From Melieria omissa (Eukaryota; Arthropoda; Insecta; Diptera; Ulidiidae): 64,000 bases of DNA. Where the stretch lies: the NCBI GenBank assembly GCA_963971225.1, contig OZ020267.1:86603648-86667647 (forward strand), in the 5' to 3' direction. Below are positions 20,798-31,965 of this stretch, one piece after another. The translations under genes were made by a program, and so were the position numbers. Within the stretch, counting starts at the first letter, position 1. Every line of letters begins with the position of its first letter. Below the pieces are notes generated by a model that saw only the letters and a list, made by a program, of their open reading frames with translations, did no database searches and was not told the origin of the DNA.

Positions 20798-23700
20798 ATG
20801 GTTAAACTCGAGCTGCTGAAGGTGGACCAGCTGAAGAAGGAGCTGGCTGCCTGGAATTTGCCGACTGCTGGCGGTAAAGTGGAGTTGCAGCTGCGCTTGC
20901 GAGAGGCGTGTGAGGCACGAGGCATCGATTAGGCTGCGCACGAGTTCGGAACGCCGGAGCTAGAGGCGTCGGCCAAAGTGGAGAAATCGCCTGCGGGTGC
21001 GGCGTCGATGCAAAGTACGGCTGCAGCGGCTGCGCCACCACAAGCCATGGACATGAGCCAGCTTATGGTTGCAATGAGAGGCATGTTTGAGGAAACTTCT
21101 GCGAAAATCGAGAATGTTAAAGCAAAGAATATGAAGTAATATAGAACGCGCATGTGGGCGCAAAAGTGTTTTCGGTTACTATGATGCGAGCGGGAAGAGC
21201 GAAGCGTAGGCATTTCAAAATGTTAGGTTCATAACATTTTCTGTTAGATTTGCCTAGGACAACAGCAAAAAGCTATGTTATTGTTCGCAACGGCTTCACT
21301 CGTGTACATTGAAGTGGTGGTTGTTGCAGCGTAGTGTTCGCTCAATCATTTTTTGCATGCATGTTTCTTGATCTTGTTTGCCGAAGCGCAAGCAAAAAAC
21401 AAACAACGAACGAAGGCATCGTCATCATCGTTTCAACGAAGATGACTCGGGATTCGCTAATGTTTTTGTTGTTGTCGTTTATTGTGTGTATGATTTTTTG
21501 TGATGCCGATCGGTTTATTTTCTTCTTCTTTTATTTTCTTTGCTGCACAGATTGCCGTCAGCTCACCATCAATCGAATCTTTGTGGTGTATGGCTTTTTG
21601 CTGGCCAACGCTTTAATTGATTTTAAAATTTGGCGGTTGATCCCAATTTAAAATGTTTACAAATATTTTTACGTGGCGATTTCGAAATAAAATTATTTGT
21701 TTATTTCACATGGTTGATTACAAATTTGAGAATATAGAAAAACTACGAAAAAAATTAACTGATGGCTGTATTGACTTCAAAATTCGTAAAAACAAATTTC
21801 GAAATCAAAAATAATTAGATACGTGTTTTAATTTTTTTTTTTTTAAATCGAAATCTAACGGACAAAACAAGGGTTAAAAGATTGTATGTTGATTGACTAT
21901 TGACTTTCAATATGTCGAAAGCACTACTAAAGCACTAGATAAAGGAATTAATAATATGACAAGTATTTTGTCATAAGAAAACTGTGATTTAGGAATGCCT
22001 ACGTTTAAAAATAGTATAAATATTCTACACCTGAATGGTTCCATGGCGAATGATGTGACCATAAATTTACAATATAAGATTTTCTTAGTTTAGTTCTTTT
22101 AAGCAAGCATTATATGTGGGCAGTAAAAATAGTTCCAATGAACGGGACGGAAAATTATTACGGGCTAATAAAAACGTCTTCCTTTCTTTCCAACTTCCCT
22201 TTTTAATTGTCTTTGTTGATTACTTTTTATATATTTTTTATTGCCTGTAGTGATCATATAGGTCGCCATGCCAGCCATATTTTATTTTCTTTTCTATGAT
22301 TTTGGGCACACTACAGTCGGCTGTGAGTTCAGAAGCAATATGAGACACCTTGCAGGCTTATAGAAGAAGAAGAAAAGCCAGCCGCCAAAAAATAGAAATC
22401 GTTTTACAATTTCAGCATTTCGCCAGCGCAACAACAACTACCACAGCACATCGTCTTCATCTTCCAATCATTCCACGCCGCAGCAGTGTGCTAACGCAGA
22501 CTCGCTGCAGTGAGCGCAACCAAAAGCAAGCCTTCGTATGTTTATTTTCTTTGCTTCTGCTCACATGTTACGCCGAAGTTACAGAGATTTCTGCTGTTAG
22601 CAACAGAGAGTTCTGCTGTCAATAACAGAGGGTACTACCAGCAGTACCCTCCATACAACGCGTTTACTTGTATGAGATGCGCGTTCTATATTACTTCATA
22701 TTCTTTGGTTAAAGGCATGTTCGAGACTTTCAACCGTGAAATGGCAGCCAAAATGGAAAATGAAAATCGCGAAATGTCGGCGCAAATGGCAACGAGAATA
22801 GAAAACAAGCTTCAGGAAAATTCTGCGCGCTGGGAGCAGAAAGTGGAAGAAATCGCCAAACAGCTAAATGTGAAGGTGGAGCACCTGGGAACTCAAGTGG
22901 AACACTTGGATAAACGAGTCGACGACCTGGATGATTCCCTGAACAAACGAGTTGATAGTCTAGAAGACTCGATGAAAAGGAAAATGGACGAGCGGCTTAG
23001 GGAGGTACAGCCGCGAGAATGGCTGCCGCCGGTTCCGGAAAGTGTTGCCACCCGAGTTGAAGTGCCTATTTATGATGGGACTACGCCGTTCGATACATTC
23101 AAGCTCCAATTCGACCTGGCTGCTCTGGAAAATCAGTGGACCGATGTAAGGAAAGGTCGGAGATTGGCGCTGGCTCTTAAAGGTGCTAAGGTAATAAAAT
23201 CAGTTCCAGAATGTTTACGAAGTGATTACGAGACCGTCATATAGGGGCGCTGACAGCCAAATACAGCGACGAGCACAACAGGACGCTGTACTACTGTGAG
23301 CTGAAGAATTGCAGGCAAAGGGCCAACGAGGCGCAGCAGGCATATGCAGCAGACATTGAACTCGTACAGCTGTGCTACCCGTTCTTCGGCGCTGATGATC
23401 TCGAGAGGATGAAGATTGAGGCGTTTATTGAAGGTCTTCATGATCCGGAGACACGTCGCAGTGTGTTGATGATGGGCAAGCCGACATTTAAGGAAACGGT
23501 GACCAGCGCGATGACATATGAGGCGACATGGATTGGGAGCACTCGGTATGCACCTGCAAGGATACGCCAGATTCAGGCGGACAACGACATTCCGATCCAG
23601 GCCATAAGCTCTAAGATACCGGGCAGGCCACGAGTGGACCCCTCTAAAGTTGTTTGCTGGGTATGTGGCAAGCAGGGCCACATATCACGAGACTGCTGCC

Positions 23701-23810
23701 AACGGAAGAGGCGTTCCCGTTCCCGATCGCAATCGCCTGAAGCGAGGAATACTGACAATCGAGGCCCAGCCAACAAGCGCAGGGCTGAGGACGTCGAGTC
23801 GTTAAACTAA
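20798..23810 (+). pseudogene. Gag with SAP domain, broken (full-length Gypsy)
   Basis: Starts with the same SAP-type N-terminus as the fusion proteins. Damage: a nonsense codon at 20929-20931 (tryptophan in copies A and B), a 1588-bp TTAA element after 21120, a small deletion near 23185, and a frameshift near 23243. The order is SAP motif, coiled coil with two 11-residue repeats (KRVDDLDDSLN type), capsid, and a CCHC knuckle near 23657 (CWVCGKQGH then C). The basic arginine/serine-rich tail ends at a stop at 23808. In Gypsy elements Gag forms the particle and binds the RNA; here no full product can be made. Confidence 0.87.
21121..22708. mobile_element. 1588-bp element with TTAA duplication
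   Basis: TTAA at 21117-21120 and 22709-22712. The ends are inverted: AGCAAAGAATATGAAGTAAT on the left and CCAAAGAATATGAAGTAAT read inward from the right. No transposase frame is seen. Its right end recurs at 28992-29160, and its interior recurs at 34420-35470, so it is a multicopy family. A piggyBac-like origin is inferred from TTAA. Confidence 0.85.
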
Positions 23811-23821
23811 AACGGGTCAGC

Positions 23822-26800
23822 CCAAAGGGGCGTGAGCTGATCCCCACAATCTGCCGCCCCACCGTCCTTGTCTCACAGCTGAAACGACAGCCCAGCAGCT
23901 TGGCAATTGAAGGAAGGATAGATGGAAAGTTGTTCGTGTTGACACTTGATACTGGAGCGTCATATTCGATCATAAAAAGGAAGCTGCTGAAGAACTGGGA
24001 ACCGCTGCATGGCATACAGCTGCGGACTGCGACTGGCGAGCGCGCGCCGGTAAGAGGAAAAGTTACGAAAACGATTGCTATCGGCACCAGCAGCCTGGAA
24101 CATGAGTTCATCGTCGCGGATATAATGGACGACGTGATTATCGGCGTGGATTTCATGATTAGGCACGGCTTTACGCTGGACCTGAAGGGAAATGTACTGA
24201 GATATGCCAACGTTGAATTCCCGCTGCACACCGGCTATGAGCGAAGCGTGGCGGTAAGGAAGGTTGTATCGTGTCAACACAGGAGGATACCAGCGAATTC
24301 CGAGGCGATTGTGTGGGCAAAGGTGGACGAGGACGATGGGACGCGTCGGCTGTGGGTTGTAGAAGCACCGAAACAAGAACACGACAACATCATCATCGGA
24401 CGTACATTAGTGGAACCTAAGAATGGCAGAATTCCAGTCAGAATACTGAACCCCCTGAATGCACCCAGATATGTCGGGAGAGATGAGGTAATTGGCGAGT
24501 GTAAGGAAGCTGTAGCAGTGGTCAACTGCGAGAGTAGCCCGCCTGGAGGTAATAAGAAGAGCGGTTTTAACATGGACGTCATACCGCAGGAGAACCAGTG
24601 GAGCAGCGAGTTGACGGCCAAGCAGGAACAGAAGGCGGGATCACTCCTGCTGCACTATGGATCAATATTTGCGGCAGAAGCAGGTAGAAGAACAGCCATA
24701 GTGAAGCACAACATCGACACCGGAAGTGCAAAACCGATTCGCCAACCGCCAACATGAGTTCCTCAGGCTAAGAGGGAAGAGGTCACAAATTTGATCGAAA
24801 ACATGCGGAAAGAAAAGGTCATAGAGCCTTCTTCGGGACCCTGGTGCTCGCCGGTCGTGCTAGTCAAGAAAAAGGATGGCAGTACCCGGTTTTGTGTGGA
24901 CTATCGAAAGCTCAATGATGTGACCAAGAAGGACAGTTATCCACTACCTCGGATCGATGACACCCTAGACACACTGTCAGGCACACAGTGGTTCTCCACG
25001 CTCGACTTACGCGGCGGCTATTGGCAGGTAGAGCTTGCAGACAAGGACAAGGAGAAAACGGCTTTCAGTGTTGGCGATGGTTTGTAGCAGTTCACCGTCA
25101 TGCCGTTTGGACTCTGCAACGCACCAGCAAAAAGCTGGGCTTAGACTCAACCCAAAGAAGTGCTCGCTGTTCCAAAAGGAGGTCAAGTATCTGGGTCATA
25201 CGGTTTCCGCCCGCGGAGTACATACGGATTAAGGCAAAATCACGGCGGTGAAGGAGTGGCCCCGGCCACGCAATCTACACGAACTCCGCACTTTCCTGGG
25301 CCTGTGCACATACTACCGCCGATTTGTTCCGGGATTCGCGAACATAGCCAGCAGCATGCACAAACTGACGAAAAAGAGCCAAGCTTTCGAGTGGAACGAA
25401 GAGCAGGAGCAGGCTTTTGCACGTCTGAAGGAAAAACTTTGCAGCGCTCCAATTCTGTCCTTCCCCGTGCCTGGGAAGATGTTTATGCTAGATACAGATG
25501 CAAGCGGGAATAGTATTGACGGCGTGCTATCACAGAACGCAACTACTGTGTGACACGGAGAGAACTGCTGGCGGTATTGGACTGCGTAAAACACTTCCAC
25601 AAATATCTGTACGGACAAAGGTTTCGCCTGCGCACAGATCATGCGGCATTGAAATGGCTCCTGAACTTTAAGGATCCTGAAGGGCAATTGGCGCGGTGGA
25701 TCGAGCGACTGCAGATCTACGACTACACGATAGAGCATCGCAAGGGCAGTAGCCATGGGAATGCCGATGCCTTGTCACGCCGTCCGTGCAAAGTCGAATG
25801 CAGGCAGTGCTCGCGAGCCGAAAGCAAAGAACAGATAGTGGACGTCCGGTTGGTAAGCGTTATGCCAGAGGAAGAGTGGTCTGCGGAGAGGCTACAAAAA
25901 GACCAGCGTGAGGATGCGGATCTTGCAAAAATCGTCGAAGGCAAGGAGCAAGGCGCACGTCCAGACTGGCAGGAGATGGCCGGTGAAAGCCCGATCGCTA
26001 AGGCTTTCTGGGCACAGTGGAAAAGTCTGCGGCTAAAGGAAGGATGCTTGTACCGCGAATGGGAGAGCGCGGATGGTCGGACCAGCAACTCCCTAATGGT
26101 AGTGCCGAAATGCAGAATCAACGAGGTCATCGAGGCATACCATAACGACTCCAGTGGAGGGCACCCGGGCATCACCAAAACCGTCGCCAAAATAAAAAGA
26201 CGATTCTACTGTGTAGGATGTCAGGAGTCTGTAGCCGAGTGGATTAAGAGCTGCGACCGATGTTCAGCCGCGAAAGGGCCGACAAGAAGATCTCGGGGCC
26301 GCATGCAGCAGTACAACGTGGGAGCGTCCTTCGAGCGGATTGCTACGGACGTCGCCGGCCCATTCCCAACTAGCACTCAAGGCAACAAATATGTGCTGGC
26401 GGTAATGGATTATTTCAGCAAATGGCCCGAAGTGTACCCTATTCCTAACCAGGAGGCCACTACGATCTCGGAAAAGCTGGTAAACAACTGGGTAGCCAGG
26501 TTCGGAGTTCCGTTGGAGTTGCACTCAGATCAAGGCCGGAATTTCAAGTCTGCGGTATTCAAGGAAGTGTGTGAGCTGCTGGAGATAAAGAAAACTGGTA
26601 CCACGCGTTTGCACCCACAGTCTGACGGCATGGTGGAACGCTTTCACCGAACACTGGAAGAATAACTGCGGAAAGTGGTAGACAGGAATCAAAAGGATTG
26701 GGACACGTTCCTGATGGCGTATAGGTCAGCCCCGCACGACACGACATCACTCACTCCAGCCCGAGCAGTGTTCGGCATCGAGTTGCGGTTACCCGCTGAG

Positions 26801-27180
26801 GGTAGGCGACGGAAGGCGCTAAGACGGACTACGTGGTCAATAAGCGGGTGGAACTGGAGGAAATTCACCAGTTTATAATGAGCCGCACCAAGCTGGTCAG
26901 CGATAAGGTGAAAGCCAGATATGATCTACGGGCCAACTCAGCAGGGTTCCAAGAAGGCGATCTGGTAATGCTCTACAACCCGCAGCGGAGGAAAGGTTTG
27001 TCTCTGAAACTTCAAGCGTCATGGGAAGGACCGTACGAAGTCGTGACTAGGATTAACGACGTGGTATACAGGATTCAACGTTGCAGCAATAGAGGCGCTA
27101 AGCTGAAGGTAGTCCATTTAGAGCGCCTGGTGCCTTATCACAGCGGAGCCTCGGCACTTGTTCGGGACGAACAAATCTAA
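23822..27180 (+). pseudogene. Gypsy Pol (protease, RT, RNase H, integrase), broken
   Basis: Domains in order: protease with LDTGAS (about 23944-23961); RT with SPVVLVKKKDGSTRFC, LDLRGGYWQ and MPFGLCNAPA; RNase H with LDTDAS and RTDHAALKWLL; integrase H2C2 finger; integrase core with ATDVAGPF, HSDQGRNF and the glutamate in MVERFHRTLEE; and the C-terminal tail with GDLVMLYNPQRRKG. Damage: stop at 24757, stop at 25087, loss of the YxDD active-site segment (sequence jumps near 25127 from NAPA to KLGLRLNPKK), a small deletion near 25540 in RNase H, a stop at 26665 and a frameshift near 26820. The missing active-site loop alone inactivates the RT. Pol probably followed Gag through a frameshift, since no good ATG starts it. 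Clade not resolved (412-like by general resemblance). Confidence 0.88.
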
Positions 27181-27191
27181 GTGGTGGGCAG

Positions 27192-27437
27192 TGTAACGAT
27201 AAGACAGTCCGTTGCTGTGCAAAGCAACCCTGTCGCTACGCGCCGTGCCATAATTTAACCTGGCACTGATGGTCGCGATCATCATGGAAACCTTTAGTCC
27301 ACTCTGGAATGTGCGAGAACGATCTGCGCGATGGCCGGACAGGTATAAAAGGCAGCCGGGTGCGGCGCAGCGAGTCAGTCTTGGTTTAGACAAGTGAAGG
27401 TGCCACACGGAGTAATTAAGCAAATAATTAAGTGTAA
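27192..27437 (+). repeat. Gypsy right LTR, truncated
   Basis: Begins TGTAACGATAAGACAG immediately after the purine-rich AAGTGGTGGGCAG (27179-27191), a plausible polypurine tract. It follows the left LTR to about 27437; the last roughly 150 bp are missing. Confidence 0.85.
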
Positions 27438-27960
27438 AGTGCGGCGTGGCACCGCAAATACAACTTAAATCTTTTATATGAAATAGCTTCGGAATCGTAA
27501 GCCACACAGCATTGAAATTTGGTGTACCGTCGTTTCATAGGTGTGTCATTCTACTGATGAGATTTGATCGGCGTTGGTCAAGGGGCGTGGTACATTTTTT
27601 ATGATCCAACAGTTATGCAGTACACACACACATCAGTGAAACTTGGTACGAACTTTCCACTTAGTAGCACAATTCGTCTAGAAGAAAGTTGTGAGCATTG
27701 AAAAAGAGGGCGTGGCACCGCCTCCATTTTTCTATACATAGATTGTTTGCCCTAACTGACTGACTGATTGATTGATTTATCATCGCTCAGCCCAAACCGC
27801 TGAAGCTACAAACATGAAATTTGAAGTGTAGATACATCTACAGAAAAATGAACCTCCGCTAAGACGGGATTTTTTAAAATTCGGGGCGTAAAGGGGCAAA
27901 AAAATAAAATTGACCCGGACTGGTCTATTTAACCCTTTCGTGCACATAAGAGTTACAGCT
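27438..27960. repeat. Dispersed non-coding repeat, unclassified
   Basis: Contains three GGCGTGG-containing blocks (27452, 27585, 27707), a run of ACTGACTGATTGATTGATT, and a block with CAGCCCAAACCGCTGAAGC. I have the impression that similar blocks recur in arthropod genomes but cannot name the family. No coding frame. Confidence 0.35.
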
Positions 27961-27963
27961 TTG

Positions 27964-28627
27964 GTACGGGGAAACTGTTTACAGTTCATAGGGTCCTGAG
28001 CCGCGCTGAATCCGAATCCGAGGTCAGATTTTGGAAATTCAAGATGGAGGATCCAATATGGCGGACGGTAAAGTCAAAAATTCGAGATTTTGAAAAACAA
28101 AAAATTTTTTCGTATTCTACGTAAAAATACAAATACAAACTGTTCTTGATATGTTTTCGATATCTCTCTCGGTTTTTGAGTAAAAGAAGAAGAATATACA
28201 GTACTATACTCCTGTTTTCGTTTTCTCGACACAGAGTACAGTATATTGGATCCGCCATCTTAAATTTCCAAAATCTGACCTCGGATTCGGATTCAGCACG
28301 GCCCGAGACCTGTTAGAACATCATCAGTTTCTTACTCATGTGGTTGCAACGCCTATGTGCACGAACGGAATAGACGGCAAATAGGGCTGCGATATTTTCA
28401 AAGTTTATGAATTTTTTACTCAAAAACAGAGAGAGATATCGAAAAAATACCAAGAACAGTTTGTATTTGTATTTTTACGTAGAATACGAAACAATTTTTT
28501 GTTTTTCAAAATCTCGAATTTTTGACTTTACCGTCCGCCATATTGGATCCGACATCTTGAATTTCCAAAATCTGACCTCGGATTCGGATTCAGCGCGGCT
28601 CAGGACCCTATGAACTGTAAACAGTTA
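27964..28627. repeat. Foldback element, about 660 bp
   Basis: The left arm (27964-28200) is inverted at 28400-28627. Both ends carry AACTGTTTACAGTT followed by CATAGGGTCCTGAGCC. The middle has a small palindromic block (GAATATACAGTACTATACTC). A partial second copy is at 30601-30945. Confidence 0.8.
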
Positions 28628-28647
28628 ACAATTTGTAAACTTTTAAT

Positions 28648-28866
28648 TGGCCTTCTCAATCTCCTGACCTTAACCCCATAGAACACCTATGGGGAATCCT
28701 GAAAAGGTCCATAACTGGGGAAACAGGTAGTACGGAGGAGCTCTGACCAAAAGTGCAACATGCTTGGCAAAATATCTCACAGGAAATATGCCAGAATCTT
28801 GTAGACAGCATGCCACGCAGAATTCAGGCCGTGATTGACGCCAAAGGGGGCTATACAAAATATTAA
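28648..28866 (+). pseudogene. Tc1-like transposase C-terminal fragment
   Basis: Translates to [20 protein letters not shown], the third catalytic region of Tc1 transposases with the final glutamate. One stop follows, then MPRRIQAVIDAKGGYTKY, the usual Tc1 C-terminus. The rest of the gene is missing. Confidence 0.85.
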
Positions 28867-29267
28867 AAATACAAAACTTACAAATGTATGGAAGTCACAA
28901 AAGTGATCATGCTAGATGCACCTACTCTTTTTTTTATTTTTTGTGTAATAAGCATTAAAATGTAAAATGAATTTCTCTTTAAGTTTGTATGTTATTAAAG
29001 AATATGAAGTAATATAGAACGCGCATCTCATACAAGCAAACGCGTTGTATGGCGGGTACTGCTGGTAGTACCCTCTGTTATTGACAGCAGAACCGTCTGT
29101 TACTAACAGCAGAAATCTCTGTAACTTCGGCGTAACATGTGAATTGAAGTCGTACTTTCTGTACTCATTCGTATTCTCGTTGCTGTTGCGCCACTTGATA
29201 AACATGACGATGAACGCTGCTTTTGTTGTCGCGGGGAATAGCATTATTATACACTGCAGAGCATAAC
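28867..29267. repeat. Truncated copy of the 1.6-kb TTAA element
   Basis: 28992-29160 matches, in inverted orientation, the right end of the element at 21121-22708, including AAGAATATGAAGTAATATAG and the TAACAGCAGAAATCTCTG block. The flanks (28867-28991 and 29161-29267) hold nothing I recognise. Confidence 0.75.
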
Positions 29268-30600
29268 TATAGACGCACCCACATTTTTGCGTTTCTGAGC
29301 AATTAAAAATTTTTGAGAAAAATCTAATGATGCAGGATGAAAGAGCTTTAAAAGTTATTAACTTTAGGTTCTTGTGCAAATTAAAAAAAAAATGCTAAAC
29401 ACTGCGATTAAAAATGTAGTTTTTGGCTATAGACGCACTTTGAACATTTTATTTTGAGTACAATAATAACGTATTAAAGAAAACAAATGTAAGTTGTGTA
29501 AGTGTCAGTAGTGAGTAGGTCCTTCTTTGTTTTGGATAAGCTCGAAAACTCGGTTTGGCAAGCTTTCTAGAATGTTTAAACGCACAGAATTGCTTATCGA
29601 CTCCCAAGCTTGAATAATTGCCATTTTTAAGCTCTCCACCATGTCGTATTGCTTGTTTTCAGCAAACACAATGCGCACCAGTATTCTCCACATGTCCTCC
29701 ATGGAATTTAAATCTGGAGAACAAGCTGGCCATTGAAGAAAAGGAATGTGATGTGTCTGGAGCCAAGTGTTTGTCTCGTTGCTTTTGTGAACAGAGGCAT
29801 TATCTTGTTGAAAAATTAGTCCACTTCGCCGATATCGGTTAAAAAATCGTAGCAGATTTGTTTACAGGAGTGTAGTGTACTCTGCCGCATTCCTTTGCGT
29901 ACTAGGAAAATCCAGTTCCAACATACCGTTCTTACAAAATGCTCCCCACATCATCAAAGAACCCCCTCCGAAACTTCTTTTGGAAAAATATCGCGGTCCT
30001 TTGCGTAAATCTCTCCAGTAAGAGTTAAATCCATCTGGACCGTCAAGGTTAAACTTCCTTTCATCAGAGAATGAAAGAAAAATTCATGCTTTAGAAAATT
30101 AAGGAACATAATTGGGGATTCGGAAAACTGTCTTCACTTTTTCAAATCCGTACTCATATTGTTTCAAGCGAATTGCAATCGGGATTCCTTATGGCGTGGC
30201 AATAATCGGGGTATATTTTTCAATTTCTGCCGGGAAATGTTCGAATACTCCTTTAACACCCTGTTCACTGTCCAACGAGACACATTAACTCCACAATCTT
30301 TTCCAATTTGCTTAGCTGTTCTCATAAAGTTACTAGCAGCACCAATTACACAACGTTTATCCCGTTCAGAAAGCTTTAGTTTTCTTCCTCCTTTTTTGTT
30401 TGTGCCATAATTGGTTGTATCTTTTAAAAACGATCGCACTACTTTGTTCGATCGCTTAAATTTTCGACCGATTTCGCGAAGTCCAACACTTTCTTCGCGA
30501 AAAGCTAAAATTATGCCTTTTTCGATTTCCGATAAGTACGAACCACGAGGCATTTTTAAATAATATGGAACTCAATCAAAAAAGTCAAAGAAATACCGCT
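29268..30600 (-). mobile_element. Tc1-like element, one end lost
   Basis: The left end has CTATAGACGCAC at about 29268 and again at 29428, a direct repeat within the terminal repeat (IR/DR layout). The other end is lost at a junction with foldback repeat DNA near 30600. Confidence 0.7.
29505..30553 (-). pseudogene. Tc1-like transposase, decayed
   Basis: From ATG at 30553: an N-terminal helix-turn-helix half (LSEIEKGIILAFREE, GLREIGRKFKRS) and a second one (AKQIGKDCGVNVSRWTVNRVL) intact to 30164. The catalytic part then continues in other frames: FSDERKFNLDGPDGF (first aspartate), GGGSLMMWGAF, FQQDNASVHKS (second aspartate) and WPACSPDLNSMEDMW (third acidic residue). It ends at a stop near 29505. 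There is at least one frameshift near 30160 and one stop near 29865. Tc1 transposases cut and paste at TA sites; this copy cannot make full protein. Confidence 0.85.
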
Positions 30601-30945
30601 ATTTCGTGAAGAATATACAGTACTATACTCCTGTTTTCGTTTTCTCGACACAGAGTACAGTATATTGGATCCGCCATCTTGAATTTCCAAAATCTGACCT
30701 CGGATTCGGATTCAGCACGGCCCCAAACCTGTGACTGAACATCATCAGTTTCTTACTCATGTGGTTGCAACGCCTATGTGCACGAACGGAATAGACGGCA
30801 AATAGGGCTGCGATATTTTCAAAGTTTATGAATTTTTTACTCAAAAACCGAGAGAGATATCGAAAAAATACCAAGAACAGTTTGTATTTGTATTTTTACG
30901 TAGAATACGTAAATCAAAATCTCGAATTTTTGACTTTACGACTTC
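30601..30945. repeat. Partial copy of the 27964-28627 foldback element
   Basis: Same orientation as 28188-28520, starting at AGAATATACAGTACTATACT and ending in GAATTTTTGACTTTACG. Together with the 27964-28627 copy it brackets the Tc1 pieces, suggesting a rearranged or nested origin. Confidence 0.8.
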
Positions 30946-31119
30946 GCGATCCCAAGAACAATAAAAAATCCCCATGACAGTACTTTTACATTTTTCTTAT
31001 GAAAATGCAAGTCTCGATACCGCGAATAGTTTAGTTTTTCGCTTTAACCAAATAGCATTGTAAAAAAATATCGAAGACTTCACTGGTTATAGCCTAAAAA
31101 AAAAACAGACTCAAATATG
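30946..31119. other. No gene seen
   Basis: Short AT-rich spacer. Confidence 0.4.
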
Positions 31120-31727
31120 TAGGTTAGGGTGGCAGCTAGAAGAGCTCACTTAGGCCATAGTACGGCCCGTTGTGGTACCACGTGAAGGACGTGGCCGCCC
31201 TTCAGGCTTGCACACCCCCCCGGGTGTCAGGCAGGAGCCATCCCGATTCCGTGATGAATCGGGCGATGCGGCCGATGCTGGGTCCTGAGAGGTCGGCCAA
31301 ACCGCTGAAGAACGGCGCTCCCAGCACCCGGAGACGTCTCCTCGCTAGTGCTGGGCAGTGGCACATCAGGTGCTCGACGCTCTCCTCCGCGTCCACATCG
31401 TCGCAGCTGCGGCAGTGGTCGTTGAAGGGGAGGCCGAGTCTCCTGGCGTGCTCGCCGTTTGTCCAGTGTCCTGTCAGCACAGAAACTGTGGAATAGATGG
31501 AACTCCGCTTTAGTCGCAGTAATTCGCGTGTTCTGCCATGGTTAAGCGATGGCCAGGTTTCTCTGGAGATCCTACAGTGGATCTCCTCCGCCCAGAGTCG
31601 GTTAGCCAGGCGAAAATACGCTTGCCTGACCATCAGTTTGACAGTCGCAAGAGGGATGCTACATTGCGTAGTGGGTGCCGGAAGTAAAGTGCCTTTCCTG
31701 GCCAGCTCGTCCGCCACACAGTTGAAA
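31120..31727 (-). pseudogene. Non-LTR ORF2 C-terminus (RNase H end plus zinc-finger tail)
   Basis: Minus-strand frame of 175 or so meaningful residues. NCVADELARKG is the end of an RNase H domain (the conserved D-ELAR stretch). LTGHWTNGEHARRLGL and the CRSCDDVD...EHLMCHCPAL cysteine-histidine block (CX2C...HX3HX C type) follow. This is the typical C-terminus of LOA/I-like non-LTR elements, and the 38106-45477 element ends the same way. It is 5' truncated at about 31727. The 3' side ends with the short TTAGG-like tail at 31121-31129. Confidence 0.8.
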
Positions 31728-31965
31728 CTGTGAAATATATAGGTATACAATAAAATTTCAAATTTAGACTTGAACATTTTTTCACTTTATTTAGCAAAAA
31801 AACATATCTTTGTGACGTTAAAGGGTTTTTGCATTAATATGAATAGAATAAAAACACGTTTTATTTTATTACAATCAGAAAAAGTCGATTTTTTTGCCAT
31901 TGACCTCCAAAATTTTGATGAAGTGTAATAATTTTGTTTTTTTTTTCCACCTGATGACATCGGCG
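31728..31965. other. No gene seen
   Basis: AT-rich DNA between two non-LTR fragments. Confidence 0.4.

Larger units (their letters stand above)
15060..27437 (+). mobile_element. Gypsy element with near-complete gag-pol, disrupted
   Basis: Longer plus-strand relative of copies A and B. Left LTR (15060-15470 plus 20564-20714, starting TGTAACG and ending CGTAACA), primer site, gag, pol, and a truncated right LTR (27192-27437). A 5.1-kb DNA transposon sits in the left LTR and a 1.6-kb TTAA element in gag. Without insertions it would be about 5.7 kb. Because the right LTR is truncated, the target duplication cannot be checked. Confidence 0.88.

Noticed and set aside
21334..21651. 105-codon open frame inside the TTAA element
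   Set aside because: Hydrophobic low-complexity translation with no conserved motif; the related sequence at 34420-35470 is rearranged.
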